Assembly: GCA_937981555.1 (NCBI GenBank)
Contig: CALJOK010000083.1
Coordinates: forward strand, 1-53,594
Length of the DNA: 53,594 nt
From: an uncultured Saprospiraceae bacterium
GTDB lineage: Bacteria; Bacteroidota; Bacteroidia; Chitinophagales; Saprospiraceae
Direction of reading: 5' to 3'
This document shows, piece by piece, positions 37,742 through 46,114 of the stretch (within the stretch, counting starts at the first letter, position 1; every line of letters begins with the position of its first letter). The position numbers and the translations under genes were made by a program. The notes below the pieces were generated by a model, which was not told the origin of the DNA, searched no databases, and saw only the letters and a list, made by a program, of their open reading frames with translations.

Positions 37742-37881
37742 AAAAGTCTGTTGTTCAGAAGTCTCGCAAAAATAAACGGAATTGCGAAGTTATGTATATA
37801 TATGTGTGGTTAATTAATTCTTAAAGTGTACATCGAAACGATTGCTTTGATGTTATTTATGTCTAAAGAGGGAGCTTCGGA

Positions 37882-38793
37882 CTATTTACGCTTATTTCTA
37901 GGATGAAATAAAATGATCGTCTCCTTCAAATATTCCGTATCCAAGTGCGTATAAATCTCCGTCGTTGTGATACTTTCATGTCCCAACATATCTTGCACCG
38001 CTTTCAAATCTGCACCACCTTCCACCAAATGTGTGGCAAAAGAATGTCTAAAAGTATGCGGACTTACAACCTTGGTAATGCCTGCTTTTTTAACAGCTTC
38101 TTTGATAATCATAAAAATCATCACGCGTGTCAAACGTTTTCCACGACGATTTAGGAAAACGATATTTTCATGTTCAGGGTGAATTTTAGATAATTGATTT
38201 CGATAATTATTGACATAAAAATAAATCTGTTGTAACGCTTCTTCACCAATCGGTACAATTCGCTCTTTATTATTTTTTCCAATCACTTTGATAAAACCAA
38301 TATCTGGATAAAGATTCGACAATTTTAAATTCACCAATTCACTCACCCGAAGTCCACAAGCATACAACGTTTCCAGCATTGCACGATTTCGATGTCCTTG
38401 TGGATGACTCAAATCTATCGCTGCAATAATGTCTGCAATCTCATCATAAGAAAGTACTTCAGGGATTTTTCGAGAAATCTTTGGCGCCTCCAAAAGTTCC
38501 GTCGGATCCTCGTTGATAATATCTTCCAACAATAAATATTTATAAAAAGTCTTAATCCCTGAAATAATTCTCGCTTGTGAAGTTGCTCCCAAACCTAAAT
38601 CACTTAAAGTAAAAATAAACGATTCCAATTCTTTAAATTTCACCTCAGAAGGGGAGAGTTCATATTTATGATTAATTAAAAATCGCTCTAACTTTTCGAC
38701 ATCACATGAATAGGCCTCGACGCTATTTGCGCTAAGCGAACGCTCGAGTAAAAGGTAAGCCTTAAAACCATTTATATGAGGAGTCCAGTTCAT
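37882..38793 (-). CDS. xerD: site-specific tyrosine recombinase XerD
   Basis: This 303-residue recombinase resolves chromosome dimers at dif with a partner. The SAM-like N-terminal domain (residues 1-90) precedes the catalytic domain with Arg149 (YACGLRVSEL), His246 and Arg249 (SPHTFRHSFATHL), His272 (LGHESI) and the nucleophile Tyr281 (IYTHLD). The size and lack of cargo genes point to a housekeeping Xer rather than an integrase. Its start lies next to the 200-bp inverted-repeat element that separates it from aat. Confidence 0.93.
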   Translation of the reverse strand: MNWTPHINGFKAYLLLERSLSANSVEAYSCDVEKLERFLINHKYELSPSEVKFKELESFIFTLSDLGLGATSQARIISGIKTFYKYLLLEDIINEDPTELLEAPKISRKIPEVLSYDEIADIIAAIDLSHPQGHRNRAMLETLYACGLRVSELVNLKLSNLYPDIGFIKVIGKNNKERIVPIGEEALQQIYFYVNNYRNQLSKIHPEHENIVFLNRRGKRLTRVMIFMIIKEAVKKAGITKVVSPHTFRHSFATHLVEGGADLKAVQDMLGHESITTTEIYTHLDTEYLKETIILFHPRNKRK

Positions 38794-38826
38794 ATTTTTT
38801 TGACAAAAATAGTATTTTTAAATAAC

Positions 38827-39026
38827 ACGTGGTGGTCTGCTTTAGCTGACCTGAAAAAAAGAACGCAGCGATTTTTTTTCTCAAAAAAGTTAACACCAAT
38901 AAACTCACCTCTATTTTGCCATCTTCAAATCAGTAGGTGGTTTGAAGCTAACTTAGCATCATTTGCTTTCAGTTAAAAAAAATCGTTACACTTATTTTTT
39001 AGGTCAGCTAAAGCAGACCACCACGT
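38827..39026. mobile_element. 200-bp inverted-repeat element (MITE- or BIME-like)
   Basis: The outer 26 bp at 38827-38852 recur perfectly as the reverse complement at 39001-39026. Imperfect complementarity continues inward for about 30 bp more, including matching CGATTTTTTTT (38869-38879) and AAAAAAAATCG (38975-38985). Each arm holds a near-palindrome GGTCTGCTTTAGCTGACC. It carries no real gene. It occupies almost the whole divergent gap between xerD and aat. No clear target-site duplication is seen (AATAAC before, AATAAA after). Confidence 0.75.
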
Positions 39027-39093
39027 AATAAATTGCAAAGTCTCCCAAGACTTTCTAAATTTACCTTTTCAAAAAAAACAACGTAAATAATAA

Positions 39094-39819
39094 ATGCCAG
39101 TATTTTGGTTAACAGATGAACTTTCCTTTCCTCCCGCTGAGTTGGCGAATGAAGATGGAATTTTAGCAGTTGGTGGAGACTTATCTCCAGATCGGTTGTT
39201 ATTGGCCTACAGCATGGGATTGTTTCCTTGGTTCAATCCTGAAGATCCAATTTTGTGGTGGTCACCAGATCCTCGATTTATTTTATATCCCCAAAGTTTG
39301 AAAGTATCGAAAAGCATGCGGCCTTATTTTAATCAAAAAAAATTCACCGTAACTTTTGATACTCAATTTGAAAAAGTAATGACTGCTTGCCAACAACAAT
39401 ATCGAAAAGGGCAAGGTGGCGGAACTTGGATTACGGATGAAATGATTGATTCTTACACAGAATTAAATAAAATGGGATTTGCTCATTCGGTGGAAGTTTG
39501 GCAAGACGAAGAATTGGTCGGCGGGTTATATGGAATTTCTTTGGGAAAAATCTTCTTTGGAGAATCCATGTTTGCAACGGTATCGAATGCGTCGAAATTT
39601 GGTTTTATCACCTTAGTTCAAAAATTAAAAGAGCTAGATTATTGGTTGATCGATTGTCAGCAGCGAACGAAGCACCTAGAAAGTTTGGGTGGAGAATTCA
39701 TCGACCGAAAAGAATTTATAAAATTTATGGAAAAAAATAAACTCCAAAAAACAGCGCAAGGAAACTGGGGAACATTTTTTTCAAAAGATGAAAATGGCCA
39801 ATCTCTCGAAGAAAAATAA
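39094..39819 (+). CDS. aat: leucyl/phenylalanyl-tRNA-protein transferase
   Basis: This 241-residue enzyme adds Leu or Phe to the N-terminus of proteins with Arg or Lys at the start, feeding the N-end rule. The N-terminal FPPAELANEDGILAVGGDLS, the GLFPWFNPEDPILWWSPDPR and the GGLYGISLGKIFFGESMFA regions are diagnostic. The inverted-repeat element lies just upstream, so its promoter may be inside or next to that element. Confidence 0.95.
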   Translation: MPVFWLTDELSFPPAELANEDGILAVGGDLSPDRLLLAYSMGLFPWFNPEDPILWWSPDPRFILYPQSLKVSKSMRPYFNQKKFTVTFDTQFEKVMTACQQQYRKGQGGGTWITDEMIDSYTELNKMGFAHSVEVWQDEELVGGLYGISLGKIFFGESMFATVSNASKFGFITLVQKLKELDYWLIDCQQRTKHLESLGGEFIDRKEFIKFMEKNKLQKTAQGNWGTFFSKDENGQSLEEK

Positions 39820-39906
39820 ATTTTGTAAAAAGTATAAAAGCTAACTTTCCTTCCCTTTTTTTCAAATTATTATTTCCTACTTTTGTTTTCAAAAATATAC
39901 TATAAA

Positions 39907-41628
39907 ATGCGTTTATCCCTTTTACTGATTTTAGCTACTATCTTTTTATTTTCATTCAACCTATTTGAATCGGACAAAGAATATCCTCAAGATTATTTTC
40001 GCTCGCCAGTAAGTGGAACGATTCGTCTGTCTGGCACATTTGGCGAGTTGCGTCCAAATCATTTGCACGCAGGAATTGACATCAAAGCAAAGGATGGAAA
40101 AATTGGTCAAGCACTTTATGCTGCAGCTGACGGTTACGTTTCACGTATCAAAATGCAGTCAGGTGGCTACGGGAAAGTGTTGTACATCGATCATCCAAAT
40201 GGCTTCACTACAGTCTACGCACATATGCATGAGTTTGACAAAGAAGTGGAAAATTATGTAAAAAGAATGCAAAAAGAAAAAGAATCTTTTGCCGTCGAAC
40301 TTTTCCCAAAGCCAAATCAATTCAGTTTTAAGAAAGGAGATAAGGTTGGGAAATTAGGAATGTCAGGACGTTCTTATGGACCACATTTGCATTTTGAAAT
40401 CCGAGATACTAAAACAGAAAAACCAATCAATCCATTACTTTTTGGAATCAATGTTACTGATAATATTCCTCCTAGAATTCATCAACTAAAAATTTATAAC
40501 CTAAACGATAAGCGGGAAACACAAAAAACCAAGACCATTGATTTATTGAAAAATGGGAAAAGATATTCTGTACGAAAAGATACTTTGACCATCGGAGCAT
40601 GGCGAGTAGGCTTAGCATTGAAAACATACGATAATCAAAATGGAGCCTCTAATTGGAATGGAATTTATTCCTTGGAAATGTTTCAAGACGATCAACCGAT
40701 TTATGATTTTAAAATGGAAACGTTCTCCTTCGATGAGACCAGATATATCAATGCGCATCTAGATTATGAAGAACAAGTAGTGAAGAAAAGTTACTTTAAT
40801 CGTTGTTATGAATTGCCAGGTAATGAACTTTCCATTTATGGAACACGATCTGATGCGGGGATGATTTCTTTGAAAAAAGGTAAAGCGAGTAAAATAGAAA
40901 TGGTCATTAAAGATGTGGCAGGTAATCGTTCAACTTTAAAGTTCTGGGTAAAAAGAGGAGAAGTTAAAGATCCTCCTTCCAAAATGTTTAATTACATTTT
41001 ACCCTACAATGAAGACAATCAAATTGAAACGGGAGGACTTTCTCTTTTCCTGAAAAAAGGAACACTCTATGAAAATTTGTATTTAAAATATAATACTTCG
41101 ATAGATGAATCCGAAGGTGTTTTTTCAACGGTACATCAAATTCATGATTACAAAACGCCAGCACATCGATATTTTGATATCGGAATTGAACCGTCTGGAC
41201 TTCCTGAAAATTTACGAGAGAAAGCATTTATTGCCTACTGCGGAAAATCAAAATCACCTCAAAATTGTGGCGGAAAATGGAAAGATGGAAAACTCACCGC
41301 TAAAGTTCGAGACTTCGGAAACTACTGCATCATGATCGACACGAAGCCTCCGACGATCCAACCAATTCGTTTTAAATCAAATATGCGAGGAGCATCTAGA
41401 ATGACTTTTAAAGTAAAAGAGAATTTTGATACTGCTCGAAATATTGAACCTTTTTCTTATAAAGTTACGGTCGATGGGAAATGGATTTTGATGGATTATG
41501 ATGGGAAAAATGATTTGTTGATTCATCGGTTTGATGGAAGTATCGAGAAGGGAAAACATTTGCTTCGTATAGAAGTGACGGATGATCGAGGAAATGAAAA
41601 AGTTTATGAAAGAGAATTTACGAGATAA
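39907..41628 (+). CDS. M23 family (LytM-like) metallopeptidase
   Basis: From the ATG at 39907 the product has 573 residues with a signal segment (MRLSLLLILATIFLFSFNLF); an in-frame TTG at 39883 is less likely. The M23 domain at about residues 35-180 shows HAGIDI (zinc ligands His and Asp) and GPHLHFEIRD (catalytic HxH). It should cut peptidoglycan cross-links or regulate amidases. The remaining ~400 residues are a beta-rich, Ig-like body with no clear family. It acts in the periplasm. Confidence 0.88.
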   Translation: MRLSLLLILATIFLFSFNLFESDKEYPQDYFRSPVSGTIRLSGTFGELRPNHLHAGIDIKAKDGKIGQALYAAADGYVSRIKMQSGGYGKVLYIDHPNGFTTVYAHMHEFDKEVENYVKRMQKEKESFAVELFPKPNQFSFKKGDKVGKLGMSGRSYGPHLHFEIRDTKTEKPINPLLFGINVTDNIPPRIHQLKIYNLNDKRETQKTKTIDLLKNGKRYSVRKDTLTIGAWRVGLALKTYDNQNGASNWNGIYSLEMFQDDQPIYDFKMETFSFDETRYINAHLDYEEQVVKKSYFNRCYELPGNELSIYGTRSDAGMISLKKGKASKIEMVIKDVAGNRSTLKFWVKRGEVKDPPSKMFNYILPYNEDNQIETGGLSLFLKKGTLYENLYLKYNTSIDESEGVFSTVHQIHDYKTPAHRYFDIGIEPSGLPENLREKAFIAYCGKSKSPQNCGGKWKDGKLTAKVRDFGNYCIMIDTKPPTIQPIRFKSNMRGASRMTFKVKENFDTARNIEPFSYKVTVDGKWILMDYDGKNDLLIHRFDGSIEKGKHLLRIEVTDDRGNEKVYEREFTR

Positions 41629-41640
41629 ATAATTTTAAGA

Positions 41641-42225
41641 ATGGAATTCGAAACACTTGATGACGATTTCGGTTTAGAAGGGATAAATGAAAATAAAGCA
41701 GGATTATTGAATTGGGTTTCAATAATTTTTCTTTGGATAGGGATTGGTTCTTTTTTTAATGTTGGATCTCGCTTCGAAGAAATTTTTTATGGTCCCTTCA
41801 TTCTAGTTTTAATAGCAACAATATTAAGTTATTTTAAATTCAATGTTGGACTAGTAATTACCTCAATAATTCTTCTTTTAGGAATCTTCTCACAGGTTTT
41901 TCTTTTCCCTTTCCAATATGTATTATCTTTTGGGATAGGCAACTTCGGTTTTGACATTGAGACAATAACGCTTCTTGTTGGCGTCATTCATTTTATAACG
42001 AACAAAGACTTTTTTTTGAAAATGATAAATTATTCATTCAAGGATAATAAAACATACGAGGAAGATAAAGCAAGAATGAAATCGCACAAAATCAATTTGT
42101 ACAAAAAAATGTTTGCTAAAAAAAGTAATGAAGAGTTAAGAGTAAAAATTGACAATGTGGAATTAATTCCAGAAGCAATTCAAGCAGCAAAAGAACTACT
42201 TGAGGAAAGAAATGAAATTAGTTAA
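41641..42225 (+). CDS. hypothetical membrane protein
   Basis: This 194-residue protein has three to four hydrophobic helices between about residues 22 and 125. The C-terminal ~70 residues are charged and helical (AKKSNEELRVKIDNVELIPEAIQAAKELLEER), which looks like a cytoplasmic tail. I do not recognise the family. It begins with ATG 12 bp after the M23 peptidase stop, so it may share that transcript. Confidence 0.65.
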   Translation: MEFETLDDDFGLEGINENKAGLLNWVSIIFLWIGIGSFFNVGSRFEEIFYGPFILVLIATILSYFKFNVGLVITSIILLLGIFSQVFLFPFQYVLSFGIGNFGFDIETITLLVGVIHFITNKDFFLKMINYSFKDNKTYEEDKARMKSHKINLYKKMFAKKSNEELRVKIDNVELIPEAIQAAKELLEERNEIS

Positions 42226-42299
42226 TCGATTTTTAAAACCTTTCTTCATTCAACCTGTTTTCAAAGAAAACTAATTAAGAAAAAGATAATAAGAAATAC

Positions 42300-42755
42300 A
42301 TGACACATTTAAAACCAGGTGATAAAGCACCAAATTTTTCAGGCGTAAATGAAAACGGAGAAAAGATTGCGCTTAAAGATTTTAAAGGAAAAAAATTAAT
42401 CCTCTTTTTTTACCCAAGAGATAATACGCCAACTTGTACTGTTGAAGCTTGCAATTTGCGAGACAATTATTCAATGCTTCAGGAGCAAGGATATGAGTTA
42501 CTTGGCGTCAGTCCTGATACTCAAAAAAAGCATCAAAATTTTATCAAGAAATTTGATTTCCCATTTCCACTTTTAGCTGATGAAAGTTTAGAGGTAACCA
42601 AAGCGTTTAACGTATGGGGGCCTAAGAAATTTATGGGAAGAGAATTCGATGGTTTACATCGAACGACTTTTGTCATTGATGGAAAAGGGAAAATAGAACA
42701 AGTTATCACTAAAGTAAAATCGAAAGATCACGCTGCGCAAATCCTAGCAGGTTAG
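42300..42755 (+). CDS. bcp: thioredoxin-dependent peroxiredoxin (Bcp/PrxQ)
   Basis: This 151-residue peroxiredoxin removes hydroperoxides. The peroxidatic Cys46 and the resolving Cys51 lie in YPRDNTPTCTVEACNLRD, the atypical two-cysteine spacing of Bcp/PrxQ. Arg is present later (LHRTTFVIDGKGKI). It starts with ATG and is followed by a bidirectional hairpin. Confidence 0.94.
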   Translation: MTHLKPGDKAPNFSGVNENGEKIALKDFKGKKLILFFYPRDNTPTCTVEACNLRDNYSMLQEQGYELLGVSPDTQKKHQNFIKKFDFPFPLLADESLEVTKAFNVWGPKKFMGREFDGLHRTTFVIDGKGKIEQVITKVKSKDHAAQILAG

Positions 42756-42770
42756 CAGTAAGCAGGTTTT

Positions 42771-42804
42771 CAGTAGGCAGTTAGCAACTCTTAACTGCCT
42801 ACTG
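42771..42804. terminator. bidirectional hairpin between bcp and comF
   Basis: A perfect 13-bp stem CAGTAGGCAGTTA/TAACTGCCTACTG with an 8-nt loop lies between convergent genes. The T tract is weak, so termination is likely but not certain. Confidence 0.6.
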
Positions 42805-42806
42805 AA

Positions 42807-43511
42807 TTAATCATTTTTAGCAAAAGCAATCGTTGCCATACTCACCTTCGTTCCTTCCACTTCCAATATTTTAATAGCTCCTGCTTCAAGCGTTGCTCCC
42901 GTCGTCAAAACATCATCCACTAAAAGAATATGTTTATTTTTTAATTCCTCAGGTTGTTTGACGTGGAAAGCTTTGATGACATTTTGGAAACGTTCGATTC
43001 GTGATTTTTGAGTTTGAGTTTCTGTGAAAAACTTTCTTTCGAGTGCATTTTTAGACCAAGGGATTTCCATAGCTTCCGAAAGCCCTTGAGCGAAAACATC
43101 ACTTTGATTAAACCCTCTTTGGATTTCTTTTTTGAAATGTAAAGGAATTGGAACGATCAAATCAACATCTTGATAAAGCTCAGCTTGAAGTAAAGTTCTC
43201 CCTAGCATTTTTCCCAAAATAATTCCAACTTCTTTTTTCCCTTTGTATTTTAAGTTAAAAATTAGGTTTTGCGTTTTACTTTTTTTCAAAAAATAAAACA
43301 ACGAGGTGGCCGTGTGAATATCGACTCGTCCCCAAAGTTTTTTAGTAAAATCATTTTCTTTAAATAAATGGAAATCAGTTCGAGGTAAACGGAATTCACA
43401 AGTGATGCAAAGTATTTGCTTGGAAGGTAAATGCCGTTTTCCACAAGCCAAACAAAGGCGTGGATAAAACAAACAGATGGCGTCGTCGAGAGATTGCAGG
43501 ATACGATTCAT
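42807..43511 (-). CDS. ComF family phosphoribosyltransferase-like protein
   Basis: This 234-residue protein has an N-terminal four-cysteine zinc cluster (CLACGKRH and CITCEFRLP) and a PRTase-type C-terminal motif (HILLVDDVLTTGATLEAG). ComF proteins are linked to DNA uptake in competent bacteria, though many bacteria keep them without competence. It appears to be a single gene on the minus strand, convergent with bcp. Confidence 0.88.
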   Translation of the reverse strand: MNRILQSLDDAICLFYPRLCLACGKRHLPSKQILCITCEFRLPRTDFHLFKENDFTKKLWGRVDIHTATSLFYFLKKSKTQNLIFNLKYKGKKEVGIILGKMLGRTLLQAELYQDVDLIVPIPLHFKKEIQRGFNQSDVFAQGLSEAMEIPWSKNALERKFFTETQTQKSRIERFQNVIKAFHVKQPEELKNKHILLVDDVLTTGATLEAGAIKILEVEGTKVSMATIAFAKND

Positions 43512-43849
43512 CCCTTAAAATAAATAATATTGGAGTGCTATGAAAATATTGTTTTTATGTATTTACAATAACAATATCCATTGATTGGCGAGCAAAAAAA
43601 ACGTCCGTCCTGAAGAACAGGACAGACGCATCAAAACAAAACGAAAAACCAACTTTAAACAAGTTTCTTTATATATCTAAATTAGATTATTTGCATATTG
43701 ATACTATAATAACCACTTTTTCTTAAAAATTGTTTCAATAAAAGTGTTAATAAAATCCTAAATATTAAAATAATTGATATTTTTTAAAACGTTAGGAATT
43801 TTACATTTAAGACTATCAAAAAATCAAAAGTCACATTATAGTTTTTTTA
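43512..43849. other. AT-rich gap between comF and htrA
   Basis: This 338-bp gap holds a hairpin at 43602-43628 and an AT-rich stretch of about 220 bp between that hairpin and the htrA stop. I see no ORF. The hairpin is a minus-strand terminator, so htrA would have an unusually long 3' UTR, or a small RNA ends there. Confidence 0.5.
43593..43629 (-). terminator. Rho-independent terminator, minus strand (htrA distal)
   Basis: A CGTCTGTCCTG/CAGGACGGACG stem is followed on the minus strand by eight T. It lies about 220 bp beyond the htrA stop. Confidence 0.82.
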
Positions 43850-44983
43850 CTATCCTTTTTTTAAAGTTACAGGGATTTCTTTAATTTTTCCACCCCTATT
43901 GATTGTGATATTAACTTTTTCTCCTTGCCGTTTAGTTCCTACGAGCTCTTGTAATTTTGGAGAAGAGTTGACTGTTATTCCATTTACTTTGATGATGACA
44001 TCATTTTTTAGGATACCTGCGTATTCTGCGGCACCACTTTCTACAGTATTAGTAACGACAACACCTTGAGTAATATTTAATCCTAATTCATCTGCTAGGT
44101 CATTATTTAAACTTTGGATATAGACTCCTAATAGTCCTCTTTGATAAGAACCAAATTCAATAATATCTTGAGCAATTTTTTCCATGAAATTTACAGGAAT
44201 TGCAAATGAGTAACCAGAGTAACTTCCTGTTTGAGTAGCAATTGCTGTATTGATTCCGAGTAAGCGTCCTTGAGCATCGATAAGTGCACCGCCGCTATTT
44301 CCAGGATTCACCGCTGCATCAGTTTGAATAAAAGATTCGATAGAAGTACGACCTTGAATGATTCCAATATCTCTTCCTTTTGCGCTGATGATTCCAGCTG
44401 TCACCGTTGAGTTCAAGTCAAAAGGATTACCTACAGCCAAAACCCATTCTCCAATTCGAGCACGTTCAGAATCTGCTTTTTTCAAAACAGGTAACCGCTG
44501 CGCATCAATTTTTAAAACAGCTAAATCTGCTTGAGCTTCAGTTCCCACGACTGTAGCTTTGTAAGTTCGATTGTCAGAAAGTGTAACTTCAATATTATTA
44601 GCACCTTCAATCACATGATTATTTGTAATAATATATCCGTCTGAACTATAGATGACTCCAGATCCAGTTCCACCTCGAAGGCCACCTTCTCCAGGATTTC
44701 CAAAAAGGTAATCGAGAGGACTTCCAGAATTGTCTTGTTGACTTCTACCACTAGTTGCGGTAATGTGAACGACAGAAGGAGTAGCTTTTTCCGCTGCATC
44801 AGCAAAGTCAAAAGGAGCAGTAGCAGAGCCAGCTCTAACATTTAAATTATTGGAAACAGATTGAGCATAGTTTTCAATAGTTGGAGTATTTTCTACTGGA
44901 GAAGTACGGAGCAAGTAAACGCCAGTAAGTGTTATCATACCACCAATGATTCCAGCGAAAACAAGCGAAAATAAATTTTTCAT
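43850..44983 (-). CDS. HtrA/DegP-like periplasmic serine protease
   Basis: From the ATG at 44983 the product has 377 residues with an N-terminal anchor or signal (MKNLFSLVFAGIIGGMITLT); the frame extends 26 codons upstream without a signal. The catalytic triad is His123 (ITNNHVIEGA), Asp153 (AQADLAVLKID) and Ser230 (NPGNSGGALID). One PDZ domain follows (YQRGLLGVYIQSLN to the C-terminus). A single PDZ domain suits the DegS/DegQ-like branch. It degrades misfolded envelope proteins. It is divergent from the HD gene. Confidence 0.93.
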   Translation of the reverse strand: MKNLFSLVFAGIIGGMITLTGVYLLRTSPVENTPTIENYAQSVSNNLNVRAGSATAPFDFADAAEKATPSVVHITATSGRSQQDNSGSPLDYLFGNPGEGGLRGGTGSGVIYSSDGYIITNNHVIEGANNIEVTLSDNRTYKATVVGTEAQADLAVLKIDAQRLPVLKKADSERARIGEWVLAVGNPFDLNSTVTAGIISAKGRDIGIIQGRTSIESFIQTDAAVNPGNSGGALIDAQGRLLGINTAIATQTGSYSGYSFAIPVNFMEKIAQDIIEFGSYQRGLLGVYIQSLNNDLADELGLNITQGVVVTNTVESGAAEYAGILKNDVIIKVNGITVNSSPKLQELVGTKRQGEKVNITINRGGKIKEIPVTLKKG

Positions 44984-45283
44984 AATGATTGACGTTTTAT
45001 GTAGATTAAAAAAATCGGTTACAGAGTATTTAACTAGGTTAAAAAAGAAAAAATTATCCAAAAGAATAATTGCAAAAATAACGGTATTGCCTTATGTTTG
45101 TTGATAGACCAAATTGCTTTAACAGGAAATTAACACCCAATTGAAAGCCAATCGCCTTTCCAAATTAGTCCTAACCAAATACAACAACTACATTCCAAAC
45201 TCCGTATATTAATAAACTTGATTGTTAGGAGAACATTTATTGGTTTGATATTAAACTTTATTAAAGAAAAAACAACGACCGCT
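44984..45283. other. divergent promoter region between htrA and the HD gene
   Basis: This 300-bp AT-rich gap separates two divergent starts. No hairpin of note is seen. An ATG at 45218 opens a longer frame for the HD gene, but its first 22 residues (MIVRRTFIGLILNFIK and following) do not look like part of the domain. Confidence 0.5.
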
Positions 45284-45865
45284 ATGAAGAAGCATATTCT
45301 TCAAATCGATGTTATCGAAGGACTTCTAAAACCTGAGACAGACATTGAACATGAATTGATTAATCATCCTGATTTTAAGGAAGGACTGTTTTGGGGGAAG
45401 CCTCGATATGGTCATCCTGAGGGTAAAGTTATTTATCATATTGCGGAAGTACTCAAAAATATCGACCAACTAAATATTAATCTCCACACGCGTCAGCAAC
45501 TTCGATTGGTGGCATTTTTACATGATACATTTAAGCATTTAGAAGACACCAAAAGACCGAGAGATTGGTCTAAACATCACAGTATTTTAGCGTTGAACTT
45601 TGCTAAACAGTTTATTGATGAGGAAGTTGTGTTGAAAATTATTGAGCATCATGATGAAGCTTTTTATAGTTGGAGGATGCAATATGTTTTTAATAAAATT
45701 GAAGAAGGTGAAAAACGAACAGAAAAATTATTGCAAAAGATGGGAGATGATTTGCAAACCTTTTACCTCTTTTTTAAATGTGATACTCAAACAGGAGATA
45801 AAAATCAAAAACCATTAATTTGGTTTGAAACAACTATTCCTAATATAGAAGTAGTTTTTTTCTAA
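45284..45865 (+). CDS. HD domain phosphohydrolase-like protein
   Basis: From the ATG at 45284 this 193-residue protein has the HD metal motif in FLHDTFKHLEDTKRPRDW, an upstream His in GHPEGKVIYHIAEVL and a following HHSILALNFAKQF and IEHHDEAFYSW. HD proteins hydrolyse phosphates on nucleotides or related molecules. The substrate is not known. A terminator follows. Confidence 0.82.
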   Translation: MKKHILQIDVIEGLLKPETDIEHELINHPDFKEGLFWGKPRYGHPEGKVIYHIAEVLKNIDQLNINLHTRQQLRLVAFLHDTFKHLEDTKRPRDWSKHHSILALNFAKQFIDEEVVLKIIEHHDEAFYSWRMQYVFNKIEEGEKRTEKLLQKMGDDLQTFYLFFKCDTQTGDKNQKPLIWFETTIPNIEVVFF

Positions 45866-45886
45866 AAAAAAATACAAAACATTTTG

Positions 45887-45928
45887 TACCACTAAGTTTC
45901 TTCGTGAAATTTAGTGGTATTTTTTTTT
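45887..45928 (+). terminator. Rho-independent terminator after the HD gene
   Basis: A TACCACTAA/TTAGTGGTA stem is followed by a run of nine T just past the HD gene. Confidence 0.85.
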
Positions 45929-46114
45929 CAATTACTTACGCAACATAGAGAGGTGTCAAATGTCATTATTAATGTGTCATTTTTTATAAAATAAAATGCA
46001 CAGGAGAAAGCGTTTCAAAATGAACTTCTATTTTTTAATGAGAAATATTAATTTTGCATCGTTTATTTTTAAAAGTCAAATAAATTATTTCTAAATCAAC
46101 TAATCATAATTAAT

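Noticed and set aside
37882-38793. XerD as an integron or phage integrase.
   Set aside because: It has housekeeping length and sits with lptB-region genes, with no cargo or attachment sites.
38776-38976. 66-codon frame at the xerD/aat gap.
   Set aside because: It is made mostly from one arm of the inverted-repeat element and has no protein-like features.
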